Assembly: GCA_003222115.1 (NCBI GenBank)
Contig: QHUL01000070.1
Location: 1-39,497, forward strand
From: Gemmatimonadota bacterium
GTDB lineage: Bacteria; Gemmatimonadota; Gemmatimonadetes; Gemmatimonadales; GWC2-71-9
DNA length: 39,497 nt
Reading direction: 5' to 3'
Shown here in pieces: positions 8,134 to 19,402 of the stretch. Both the position numbers and the translations under genes were made by a program. How positions within the stretch are numbered: the first letter of the stretch is position 1; the number at the start of each line of letters is the position of its first letter. Under the pieces are notes generated by a model that was given only the letters and a program-made list of their open reading frames with translations, made no database searches and was not told where the DNA came from.

Positions 8134-9072
8134 ATGACCGACGCCCGGCCACCGGCGAAGTACAACGTGGGGCTCGTCCAGATGGCCATGTCCGCGGATC
8201 CGGACGAGAACCTGCAGCACGCGATCGACCGCGTGGAGGAGGCGGCGCGCCAGGGCGCGCGACTCGTCTGTCTGCCCGAGCTGTTCCGCTCGCGCTATTT
8301 CGCTCAGGTGGAGGACGCCGCGCTGTTCGACCTCGCCGAGCCTGTGCCCGGGCCGAGCACGGAGGCGCTGGGAAAGGTCGCCAGGCGGGCGGGGGTGGTC
8401 GTGATCGCGCCCCTGTTCGAGCGGCGCGCGCCGGGACTGTACCACAACACCGCGGCGGTGATCGACGCGGACGGCCGCCTCGTCGGCTTGTACCGCAAGA
8501 TGCACATCCCCGACGACCCCGCCTACTACGAGAAGTTCTACTTCGCGCCCGGAGACCTCGGGTTTCGCACGTTCGACACGCAGGTCGGGCGGATCGGGAC
8601 GCTCGTGTGCTGGGACCAGTGGTACCCGGAGGGCGCGCGACTCACGGCGCTGCAGGGCGCCCACATCCTTTTCTATCCCACGGCGATCGGCTGGCACCCG
8701 CGCGAGCGGCAGCAGCACGGCGCCCAGCAGCTCGATGCCTGGCGCACGATCCAGCGTTCTCACGCGATCGCGAACGGTCTCTTCGTCGCCGCGGTGAACC
8801 GCGTCGGGCACGAGCGGCCCGCGGAGGGCGGCGGTGATCGCGCGGACGGCATCGAGTTCTGGGGTTCGTCGTTCCTCGCCGACCCGTTCGGCGTCGTGGT
8901 GATGGAGGCGCCGCGCGACCGCGAAGCGGTCCTCGTCGCCGAGGTGGACCTCGCGCGTATCGAGGAGGTTCGCCGCAGCTGGCCGTTCCTGCGCGACCGC
9001 CGGATCGACGCGTACGCGGGGATCGGCGAGCGCTTCCTGGATAACGCGCCGCCGCTGATCGCTGACAGCTGA
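8134..9072 (+). CDS. aguB: N-carbamoylputrescine amidohydrolase
   Basis: A 312-residue cytoplasmic enzyme of the nitrilase superfamily. It hydrolyses N-carbamoylputrescine to putrescine, CO2 and ammonia, the last step of the agmatine route. The catalytic triad is visible: Glu 49 (LPELF), Lys 122 (YRKMHIP) and Cys 159 (VCWDQWYPE). The segments YEKFYFAPGD and IGWHPRERQQHG are typical of AguB rather than other nitrilases. Its stop overlaps the start of aguA by one base (TGATG), so the two are translationally coupled. The C-terminus is slightly extended (DNAPPLIADS). Confidence 0.95.
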   Translation: MTDARPPAKYNVGLVQMAMSADPDENLQHAIDRVEEAARQGARLVCLPELFRSRYFAQVEDAALFDLAEPVPGPSTEALGKVARRAGVVVIAPLFERRAPGLYHNTAAVIDADGRLVGLYRKMHIPDDPAYYEKFYFAPGDLGFRTFDTQVGRIGTLVCWDQWYPEGARLTALQGAHILFYPTAIGWHPRERQQHGAQQLDAWRTIQRSHAIANGLFVAAVNRVGHERPAEGGGDRADGIEFWGSSFLADPFGVVVMEAPRDREAVLVAEVDLARIEEVRRSWPFLRDRRIDAYAGIGERFLDNAPPLIADS

Positions 9073-10142
9073 TGGCTGACCGCGCCGCACCGGCCGCACT
9101 CGGCTTCTCTATGCCCGCCGAGTGGGAGCCGCACGCGACCACCTGGATCGGCTGGCCGCACAACGCGAGCGACTGGCCGGGGAAGCTCGCCGCGATCCAG
9201 TGGGTGTACGGGGAGATCGTGCGCAAGCTTGCCCCAGGCGAGACGGTGCGGATCCTCGTGCAGTCGGGAGAGCACGAGCGCCAAGCGCGCCGCGTACTGG
9301 AGCGGACCGGCGTGGACCGAGCTCGCGTGGAGTTCCTGCGGGTCCCGACGAACCGCGGGTGGACGCGCGACTTCGGGCCCATGTTCGTGCGACGTGTCCG
9401 GCCCCCTGCGGAGGTCGCGATCGTGCGGTTCCGCTTCAATGCCTGGGCCAAATACCCCGACTGGAAGAAAGACGATCAGGTCCCCGAGCGCGTCGCGCGC
9501 CGGCGCAAGCTGCGGTTGTTCCCAGCGCAGTGCGCCGGCCGCGACGTGGTCCTCGAGGGTGGGAGCATCGACGTGAACGGCCGCGGTACGCTGCTCACAA
9601 CCGAGGAGTGCCTGCTCGATCGGGAGGTGCAGGCCCGCAATCCCGGGCTGTCTCGCGCCGACCTCGAGGCGGCGTTGCGCGACTCCCTGGGGGTCACCAA
9701 CGTGCTCTGGCTCGGCAAGGGGATCGCAGGCGACGACACGCACGGGCACGTGGACGACGTGTGTCGGTTCGTCGATCCCCGCACCGTCGTCCTGTGCCGG
9801 GAGCACGACCCGGGAGACGTGAACCACCGGCCGCTCGAGGAGAATCGCGAGCGGCTCGCGGGGATGCGACTCGAAGACGGCGCGAAGATCGAGGTGGTCG
9901 ATCTCCCCATGCCGGCGCCGCTCCACTTCGACGGCCAGCGACTCCCCGCGAGCTACGCGAACTTCTACGTGGGCAATGCGGCGGTGCTCGTGCCCACGTT
10001 CAACGACCCGAACGACCGCGCCGCCCTGGGCGTGTTGGCCGAGCTGTTCACGGACCGGGCGGTCGTGGGAATCCACGCCGCGGATCTCGTGTGGGGATTG
10101 GGCACGATACACTGTTTGACACAGCAGGAACCCGCGGTCTAG
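9072..10142 (+). CDS. aguA: Agmatine deiminase
   Basis: A 356-residue enzyme of the porphyromonas-type peptidyl-arginine deiminase/agmatine deiminase family. It converts agmatine to N-carbamoylputrescine and ammonia, feeding aguB. Characteristic sequence: MPAEWEPHATTWIGWPHN at the N-terminus, NRGWTRDFGP, VLEGGSIDVNG, DDTHGHVDD and the C-terminal GTIHCLTQQEP with the nucleophile Cys 348. The length is normal. No arginine decarboxylase is present in the window, so the source of agmatine lies elsewhere or is external. The four-helix-bundle gene follows 26 nt downstream. Confidence 0.96.
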   Translation: MADRAAPAALGFSMPAEWEPHATTWIGWPHNASDWPGKLAAIQWVYGEIVRKLAPGETVRILVQSGEHERQARRVLERTGVDRARVEFLRVPTNRGWTRDFGPMFVRRVRPPAEVAIVRFRFNAWAKYPDWKKDDQVPERVARRRKLRLFPAQCAGRDVVLEGGSIDVNGRGTLLTTEECLLDREVQARNPGLSRADLEAALRDSLGVTNVLWLGKGIAGDDTHGHVDDVCRFVDPRTVVLCREHDPGDVNHRPLEENRERLAGMRLEDGAKIEVVDLPMPAPLHFDGQRLPASYANFYVGNAAVLVPTFNDPNDRAALGVLAELFTDRAVVGIHAADLVWGLGTIHCLTQQEPAV

Positions 10143-10168
10143 GCCAAGTACCCAGCAACAAGTCGGAC

Positions 10169-10603
10169 GTGACGTTCCAAGACGCCAAGACGCCAAGTGG
10201 TTGCAAGCGTGCAGCTGCAAGAATCGGCACCGGCCTGCGCAAGAACCTCAAGGCTTGGCAGCACGCGCGGAGGCTCGCCGTGCTCTCGAGGGCCGCTATC
10301 AACCGACTCCCTCCCGGTGACCACGATGAGCTAGCAGCGCAGTGGAGGCGAGCGTCCTACAGCGTCGTCCTCAACATCGCCGAGGGTGCCAGCCGCCGAG
10401 GACGTCGTGAATTCCGCAGATATCTGGACATGGCTCGCGCGTCTCTTGACGAGATAGAAGCGATCATCGACCTGGCGCTCGCGCTCGAATTCGTGCAGGC
10501 AAGCGACATCGTGGAACTTCAAGCGGCACGGGACGAATGCGCTAGAACGGTGTTCGGGCTGCTCCGAAAGATGGCCGACCCAGCGGAGCCACCTCGTCGC
10601 TAA
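10169..10603 (+). CDS. Four-helix bundle protein (23S rRNA intervening-sequence type)
   Basis: A 144-residue protein with GLRKNLKAWQHARRLAVLSR, YSVVLNIAEGASRRGRREFRRYLDMARASLDE and a C-terminal helix. This is the typical pattern of the S23/IVS four-helix-bundle family, which was first found encoded inside intervening sequences of 23S rRNA in Leptospira and others. The molecular function is unknown. GTG 10169 is the only usable start in frame, with no good ribosome-binding site. The first ~15 codons read through the left arm of an inverted repeat (10180-10204), whose right arm lies 7 nt after the stop. The gene is therefore packaged as a compact unit, with signs of mobility. Confidence 0.8.
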   Translation: MTFQDAKTPSGCKRAAARIGTGLRKNLKAWQHARRLAVLSRAAINRLPPGDHDELAAQWRRASYSVVLNIAEGASRRGRREFRRYLDMARASLDEIEAIIDLALALEFVQASDIVELQAARDECARTVFGLLRKMADPAEPPRR

Positions 10604-10626
10604 CCGACTGGCAACCACTTGGCGTC
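10180..10626. mobile_element. Candidate IVS-like mobile unit with terminal inverted repeats
   Basis: The arms GACGCCAAGTGGTTGC (10189-10204) and GCAACCACTTGGCGTC (10611-10626) are perfect 16-bp inverted repeats. Extended outward they match at 23 of 25 positions. They enclose the four-helix-bundle gene almost exactly. In RNA they would pair and loop out the gene, as IVS arms do in fragmented 23S rRNA. No transposase is encoded and no target-site duplication was identified by eye. The call as a mobile unit is inference from architecture. Confidence 0.5.
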
Positions 10627-10642
10627 ATGGCGTCCGGCAACT

Positions 10643-11917
10643 CTACTTGAGACTTGCGCCTTGATGCTGCTCTTGCGCAGTAGCCCCCGCATACGTCCAG
10701 ATCAGCCCGCCCACGAGCGTCGCGACCGGCAGAATCAATACCGCCTCCCCGAGCGACCGCGCGTCCGAGATCATTCCCACGAGTGCCGGCGACGGGACGT
10801 CCCCGAGCGTGTGAATCGTGAAGATGCTCAGGGCGACGGCGGTGGCCCGGATCGCGGGCGACACGACGTTGACGATGGTCGAGTTGATCGGGCCGGTGGA
10901 AATGAACATCAGCACCTCGGCCGCGACCATCGCGGCCCAAAAGAGGCCGGGTCGGGTCGCGACGAGCGCGAGCAGAAACAGCGGCGCGGCGAGCAGGGTC
11001 GCGAGCCCGGAGACCCAGAGGTAGGCCTGGCGCGAGAATCGCAGGCAGTAGTCGCCGAGCCAGCCGCCGCCATACGTGCCAACGAACCCCGTCACGACGA
11101 CGATTGCCCCGAACTGCACCGTGGCCTGCGCCCGGGGAATCTCGCGTACGCGTTCCAGGAACGACGGCATCCAGAAAGCGATGCCGCCCAGCGCGAACGT
11201 GTAGGCCGCGTAGCCGAGGACCGTGAGGGCGTACGTCCGGTTGCGCAGCAGCGCCACCAGCGCGTCGCGAGCGCCCGGGGATGGGAGGGGCACCGCCTCG
11301 TCCTGCGCGCCGCGGGGCGGCTCCCACAGCCGCAACGTGAGTGCGGCGAGCAGGAGACCAGGGACGCCCGCGACGAAGAACGCGCCGCGCCAGCCAACGA
11401 TGTGATCCGCGAGCCCTCCCACGACGTAGCCGAGGGCCGAGCCGATGGGAATCGCGGCGAAGAACACGGCGAACGCGCGCCCACGCCGCTCCCGCGGGAA
11501 GTAGTCCGCGAGCAGGCTGGGTGCGATCGTGCCGTAGGCCGCCTCGCCGATGCCCACGGTCGCGCGCGCCAGGAACAGTGAGGCGAAGCCGCGCGCGAAT
11601 CCGGCGAGCGCCGTGGCCACGCTCCACACTGCCACGCCCAGCGCGATAAGCGCGCGCCGCGACCGCGTGTCGCCGAGCCGGCCGAAGACCGGCGCCGTGA
11701 GGGTGTAGACGATGATGAAACCTGTCATCAAGGCGCCGAGCTCGGTGTCGGAGAGCCGCAGCTCGGACCGCTTGATGCTCTCGGCGACCGCGGCGACCAC
11801 CCAGCGATCGAGGTAATTGAACAGGTTGATCAGCGTCAGGACGGCGAGCCCGGCGCGCGCCAGGCGCACCTGGTCACGGGGGGGGAGGGCGGGGCCCGGA
11901 CCGTCGCTCACAGCCAC
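10643..11917 (-). CDS. MFS transporter (spinster-like)
   Basis: A 424-residue permease with twelve predicted helices. The early segment NLFNYLDRWVVAAVAESIK and the loop FGRLGDTRSRR (motif A) match the spinster-type/sugar-phosphate-like MFS branch. ARATVGIGEAAYGTIAPSLLADYFPRERRG is also typical. In bacteria the substrate is usually unknown. It starts at GTG 11917 (a second GTG is six bases on). The C-terminus ends just next to the right arm of the IVS-like unit. It is convergent with that unit and divergent from the PEP mutase family gene at 11982. Confidence 0.9.
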   Translation of the reverse strand: MAVSDGPGPALPPRDQVRLARAGLAVLTLINLFNYLDRWVVAAVAESIKRSELRLSDTELGALMTGFIIVYTLTAPVFGRLGDTRSRRALIALGVAVWSVATALAGFARGFASLFLARATVGIGEAAYGTIAPSLLADYFPRERRGRAFAVFFAAIPIGSALGYVVGGLADHIVGWRGAFFVAGVPGLLLAALTLRLWEPPRGAQDEAVPLPSPGARDALVALLRNRTYALTVLGYAAYTFALGGIAFWMPSFLERVREIPRAQATVQFGAIVVVTGFVGTYGGGWLGDYCLRFSRQAYLWVSGLATLLAAPLFLLALVATRPGLFWAAMVAAEVLMFISTGPINSTIVNVVSPAIRATAVALSIFTIHTLGDVPSPALVGMISDARSLGEAVLILPVATLVGGLIWTYAGATAQEQHQGASLK

Positions 11918-11981
11918 GGGATCAACTTACCAGCCGCCGAGCGTCGTGCGAAGGCGCGTTCCGCTGTATCATTTCGCATTG

Positions 11982-12821
11982 ATGACGCCCCGCACGCTGC
12001 GCGACCAGGCCGAGCTGTTCCGCCGCCTCCACCAGGGTCCGGCCATCCTGGTGCTCCCCAACGCGTGGGACGTGGCGAGCGCCCGCGTGCTGGAGCAGGC
12101 TGGCTTCCCCGCCCTCGCCACGTCGAGCGCCGGCGTGGCGTGGGCGCTCGGCTACGCGGACGGCGAACGCATCACCCGGGGGGAGATGCTGGAGATGGTG
12201 GCGCGCATCGCGGCGCGCGTGCGCGTCCCCCTGACCGCCGACATGGAGGCGGGCTACGGGCCCGGTCCCGAAGCGGCGGCCGAAACGGCGCGCGGAGTGA
12301 TCGCGGCGGGGGCCGTCGGGTTGAACCTCGAGGACGGGACGAACGAGGGCCGGCTCGTGGACGTGGCGCTGCACGTGGAGCGGATCCACGCGGTACGCGA
12401 GGCCGGCCGCGCGGCGGGCGTGCCGCTCGTGATCAACGCCCGCACCGACGCCTTCGAGCTCCCGGCGCTCCCGCCGGCGCAGCGCTTCGCCGAGGCCGTG
12501 CGGCGCGCCAACGCCTACCGCGCGGCCGGCGCCGATTGCCTGTTCGTGCCCCACGTCGGCGACGCCGAGACCATCGGGCGACTTGCCCGGGAGATTGCGG
12601 GCCCGCTCAACGTGATCGCCGGGCCGGGCGCGCCGTCGATCCCCGAGCTCGAGCGTCTCGGCGTGCGACGCGCGAGCCTCGGCCCGCGACTGATACAGGG
12701 GACGCTCGGGCTGCTGGCCCGCGCCGCCCGCGAGCTGCGCGAGCAGGGCACCTACGCCACGCTCGCCGATCTCGTCGTGCCGTTCGCCGAGCTGCAGCGC
12801 TTGCTCGGGCCGACCCCTTGA
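11982..12821 (+). CDS. Isocitrate lyase/PEP mutase family protein
   Basis: A 279-residue TIM-barrel protein of the PEP mutase/isocitrate lyase superfamily. Visible features are VLPNAWDVASARVLEQAGFPALATSSAG at the N-terminus, the Mg-binding LTADMEAGYG (Asp 87, Glu 89), VGLNLEDG and LVINARTDAF. The lyase-type KKCGH/KRCGH motif is not visible, so isocitrate or methylisocitrate cleavage is unlikely. Oxaloacetate decarboxylase or another C-C or C-P chemistry on 2-oxoacids is possible. The start is ATG 11982. The promoter of the glutamate synthase leader overlaps its stop codon. Confidence 0.85.
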   Translation: MTPRTLRDQAELFRRLHQGPAILVLPNAWDVASARVLEQAGFPALATSSAGVAWALGYADGERITRGEMLEMVARIAARVRVPLTADMEAGYGPGPEAAAETARGVIAAGAVGLNLEDGTNEGRLVDVALHVERIHAVREAGRAAGVPLVINARTDAFELPALPPAQRFAEAVRRANAYRAAGADCLFVPHVGDAETIGRLAREIAGPLNVIAGPGAPSIPELERLGVRRASLGPRLIQGTLGLLARAARELREQGTYATLADLVVPFAELQRLLGPTP

Positions 12822-12846
12822 CACGTCGCGTAGCACGGTATATTTA
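12818..12846 (+). promoter_or_regulatory. Probable sigma-70-type promoter of the gltB leader
   Basis: A consensus -35 TTGACA (12818-12823) is followed, after 17 nt, by TATTTA (12841-12846); TATATT and TATACT lie in overlapping positions. The region 12839-12870 is strikingly AT-rich for this window. Transcription would start near 12853, about 210 nt before the gltB ATG. The -35 overlaps the TGA of the upstream gene. Confidence 0.65.
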
Positions 12847-12906
12847 TACTGCAGGTTGCATAATTAATACTTTCGGGTTAGTCCATTGGGGTGGCCTCCG
12901 GTGCGC

Positions 12907-12984
12907 ATGAACGCTCGGCTGATCGTCGCGACTATCGTCGTCAATCCGGCTTGTCCCGCGAGAGGGAGCGACCGGGCGGCATAG
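12907..12984 (+). CDS. Leader peptide rich in Leu/Ile/Val (putative attenuator peptide)
   Basis: A 25-codon ORF lies between the promoter and the terminator that precedes gltB. It begins MNARLIVATIVVNPAC and ends RGSDRAA. Residues 5-12 include Leu, Ile, Val, Ile, Val, Val, and the end resembles the tail of ilv-type leader peptides in overall design. No strong Shine-Dalgarno is visible (GGGGTGG lies about 12 nt upstream). Its stop codon lies just after the segment that can form the antiterminator, so ribosome position can decide the RNA fold. It is too short to recognise by homology; the call rests on position, codon content and RNA structure. Confidence 0.6.
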   Translation: MNARLIVATIVVNPACPARGSDRAA

Positions 12985-13042
12985 CGTGCAGAGCACCACC
13001 ACCTGACCCGGCCCGCTCCCCACGGAGCGGGCCTTTCTGTTT
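12964..13042 (+). promoter_or_regulatory. Transcription attenuator ahead of gltB
   Basis: Terminator: GGCCCGCTCC (13010-13019), loop CCAC, GGAGCGGGCC (13024-13033), then TTTCTGTTT. Competing antiterminator: GGGAGCG-A-CCGGG (12964-12976) can pair with CCCGG-CC-CGCTCCC (13007-13020), giving 12 base pairs and using up the whole 5' arm of the terminator. A small hairpin TCCC/GGGA (12954-12957 with 12964-12967) could shield the antiterminator strand. A ribosome stalled on the Ile/Val codons (12919-12942) would leave 12964-12976 free to antiterminate. One that reaches the stop (12982) would cover it and let the terminator form. Confidence 0.6.
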
Positions 13043-13064
13043 GCGTCACGCACGAGGAGAGGCG

Positions 13065-17579
<4,515 letters not shown>

Positions 17580-17580
17580 C

Positions 17581-18309
17581 CTAGTCCGTCGCCGCCCGTC
17601 GAGCCACGACGCAGATGTGGCGGGACCCGCGGCGACCGAACAACCGCGCCACGCGACCGAGGAGGCGCGCCACGGGCACGCTCCCGAACAGCCGCCCGAC
17701 CCACCGCCAGTCGCGCACGGCCTTGAACCACGACTCGATACGATACCAGAGGCGGTCGTGCAGGTATTCCACGGCGACCACCTGGAACGGGCCCGCCCGC
17801 ACTTCGGAGACGAACTCGGCGAACGCGCGTGGCTGCAGGTACTCGGTGAGTACCGCGTGGCCTCCCGCCCGCACGACGTAACCGGCCTGGGCGAGCGCGA
17901 CCCGGCGCTCGGCGGCGGGCAGCTGCCAGCTGTGCAGTCCGTCCGACATCACCACGACGTCGAACCGGCCCGCGCCGAACGGCAGCGCCGTCGCGTCCGC
18001 AACCACGAACCGGGCCCCGGCTCCCCCGCTCCGCAGACGCTCCCGCGCCGACCGGACCGCGGCACGCGAGAGGTCCACTGCGACGACGATCTCCGGCATC
18101 GCGGCGAGGTGCAGGGTCAGCTGGCCCTCGCTGCACCCCACATCGAGCAGGCGGGCCGGCCGGGGAGCGAGCGCCCGCACGAGGTCGGAGATGAACCGGT
18201 GGCGGAGAACCTCGGCGGCGCGGCGGCTGTACTCGAACGGCTCGCCCCCCCGGTGCATGTCCTCGAACAGCCGGGCACGGGCCGTCCGGGAAGCGTGCTG
18301 GGGAGGCAC
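17581..18309 (-). CDS. Class I SAM-dependent methyltransferase
   Basis: A 242-residue protein with the SAM-binding motif I LLDVGCSEGQ (54-63), the acidic strand-2 end VVAVDLSRAAV, and motif ADATALPFGAGRFDVVVMSDGLH. The C-terminal third is Arg/Trp rich (LWYRIESWFKAVRDWRWVGRLFG) and may contact a membrane or lipid-linked substrate. The substrate is not predictable. GTG 18309 lies 2 nt after the stop of the 98-residue gene, so the two are co-transcribed. The stop codon is one base from the gltB stop on the other strand, leaving no room for a terminator between them. Confidence 0.8.
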   Translation of the reverse strand: MPPQHASRTARARLFEDMHRGGEPFEYSRRAAEVLRHRFISDLVRALAPRPARLLDVGCSEGQLTLHLAAMPEIVVAVDLSRAAVRSARERLRSGGAGARFVVADATALPFGAGRFDVVVMSDGLHSWQLPAAERRVALAQAGYVVRAGGHAVLTEYLQPRAFAEFVSEVRAGPFQVVAVEYLHDRLWYRIESWFKAVRDWRWVGRLFGSVPVARLLGRVARLFGRRGSRHICVVARRAATD

Positions 18310-18311
18310 GC

Positions 18312-18608
18312 TCAGCCGTAGCCCGTGAAGGGCTCCGTGAGCAGCCGCAGCCGGAGCGGCTTGTAGGTGAAGACGTGCGTGAGCCGCACTTTGTCGCCCA
18401 CGCGCTCCACCCGCGTCTCCACGAGCTCGAACTCCTTCGCGTCGCCCAGGCCCATCTCGTTGAGCCGCTCCGCCTCCGCCTTGCACACGTCGCCCGGCGT
18501 GGGCCGGCTCGCGGGATAGGCGTCCTCGTGATGGTCCCGCAGCGCCTTCCAGTGCTCATCGCCGGCGCGCTCCACCGACTCCCGGATGACTTCGCGGGTG
18601 AACGGCAC
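18312..18608 (-). CDS. Small hypothetical protein
   Basis: A 98-residue soluble protein with no recognised family. The N-terminal half is helical and charged (REVIRESVERAGDEHWKALRDHHEDAYPA). The C-terminal half has alternating strands (EFELVETRVERVGDKVRLTHVFTYKPLRLRLL). There is no signal peptide or membrane segment. It starts at GTG 18608, 9 nt after the upstream stop, and ends 2 nt before the methyltransferase start. This spacing, rather than sequence, argues that it is a real gene. Confidence 0.6.
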   Translation of the reverse strand: MPFTREVIRESVERAGDEHWKALRDHHEDAYPASRPTPGDVCKAEAERLNEMGLGDAKEFELVETRVERVGDKVRLTHVFTYKPLRLRLLTEPFTGYG

Positions 18609-18617
18609 AGGCGGAAC

Positions 18618-19364
18618 CTACAGCGCCGCTGCGAATGCGCGAACCGGTAGTTCGACGTGCAGATGATCTGCCGTACCGACGTGTCGCAGCGTGACGAACC
18701 CCATGATCCAGAAGTAGAGCTGTACCAGCCGGTTCCTAACCTCACCCCTTCCCGCGGTGCGAAGGTCCGCCGCGTGCCCGTAGCCGTCCCGCTGTCTGTA
18801 GTGCGGCGATGCGTGGTTCGTCGCCAGCCCCATGTCCGAGTAGTCCGCGGGCCCGCGGGCGAGATCGGTGATCACGATGTCCCGGTCCGCGAGGATGAGG
18901 GTGCTGAGCGCGAGCCGCAGCAGCGGGTGAAGCGAGGTGTAGTAGGCCCGCACGCGTTCCGATTTGGCGTTCGCGGCCGAGAGGTAGGCGAGTGCGTAGC
19001 CGCAGTAGGCCAGCACGAGTGGCAGGGCCACAGCGCGCGCCATGGCCCAGAAGCGCAGGCTGCCCGTCAGCTTGTGGGCGAGCCACGAGGCGTACAGCGT
19101 GACGAGGACGAGGGTCGCCCCGACGCCGCCGACGATAGCCAGCCAAGGAGCGTAGCGCTGCTCCGCGTAAAGAAAGACAGCAACCCGGATGAGGATGACG
19201 AACGGTAGCACGGCGAGCAGCAGCAGCTTCGCGGCGAGCGCGAGGGTCGCAGCGACAAGAGACGGTCGGTGGCGGGCGCGGGTGCGGGCGAGCGCGCGCG
19301 GCGCCCGCGCCTCCAGCCGCGCCCACTCGCGCAGCGCCTCGAGCTCCAGCTCCCTCGCCGCCAC
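18618..19364 (-). CDS. Membrane-anchored protein with LAS/M15-like peptidase domain
   Basis: A 248-residue protein. An Arg/Glu-rich cytoplasmic N-terminus (1-34) is followed by three hydrophobic segments (about 35-66, 72-96 and 108-132) and a C-terminal domain. That domain contains SPHYRQRDGYGHAADL (176-191) and TADHLHVELP (221-230). Together they resemble the zinc site of LAS/M15 peptidoglycan peptidases (SxHxxGxAxDL plus HxH), with candidate ligands His 178, Asp 190 and His 226. Six extra residues separate the His from the GxAxDL. A cell-wall D,D-peptidase role is inference. It starts at GTG 19364, 38 nt after the BNR gene, probably in one transcript with it and with the two genes that follow. 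Confidence 0.55.
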   Translation of the reverse strand: MAARELELEALREWARLEARAPRALARTRARHRPSLVAATLALAAKLLLLAVLPFVILIRVAVFLYAEQRYAPWLAIVGGVGATLVLVTLYASWLAHKLTGSLRFWAMARAVALPLVLAYCGYALAYLSAANAKSERVRAYYTSLHPLLRLALSTLILADRDIVITDLARGPADYSDMGLATNHASPHYRQRDGYGHAADLRTAGRGEVRNRLVQLYFWIMGFVTLRHVGTADHLHVELPVRAFAAAL

Positions 19365-19402
19365 CAGCGTCCGTACGGGTCGGCGGCCCGCGGCGGTTTC
19401 GT

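Noticed and set aside
10542-11627. Idea that the MFS gene next to the IVS-like unit was truncated by it
   Set aside because: The transporter has a full set of helices and a normal length; only the last few codons lie close to the repeat arm.
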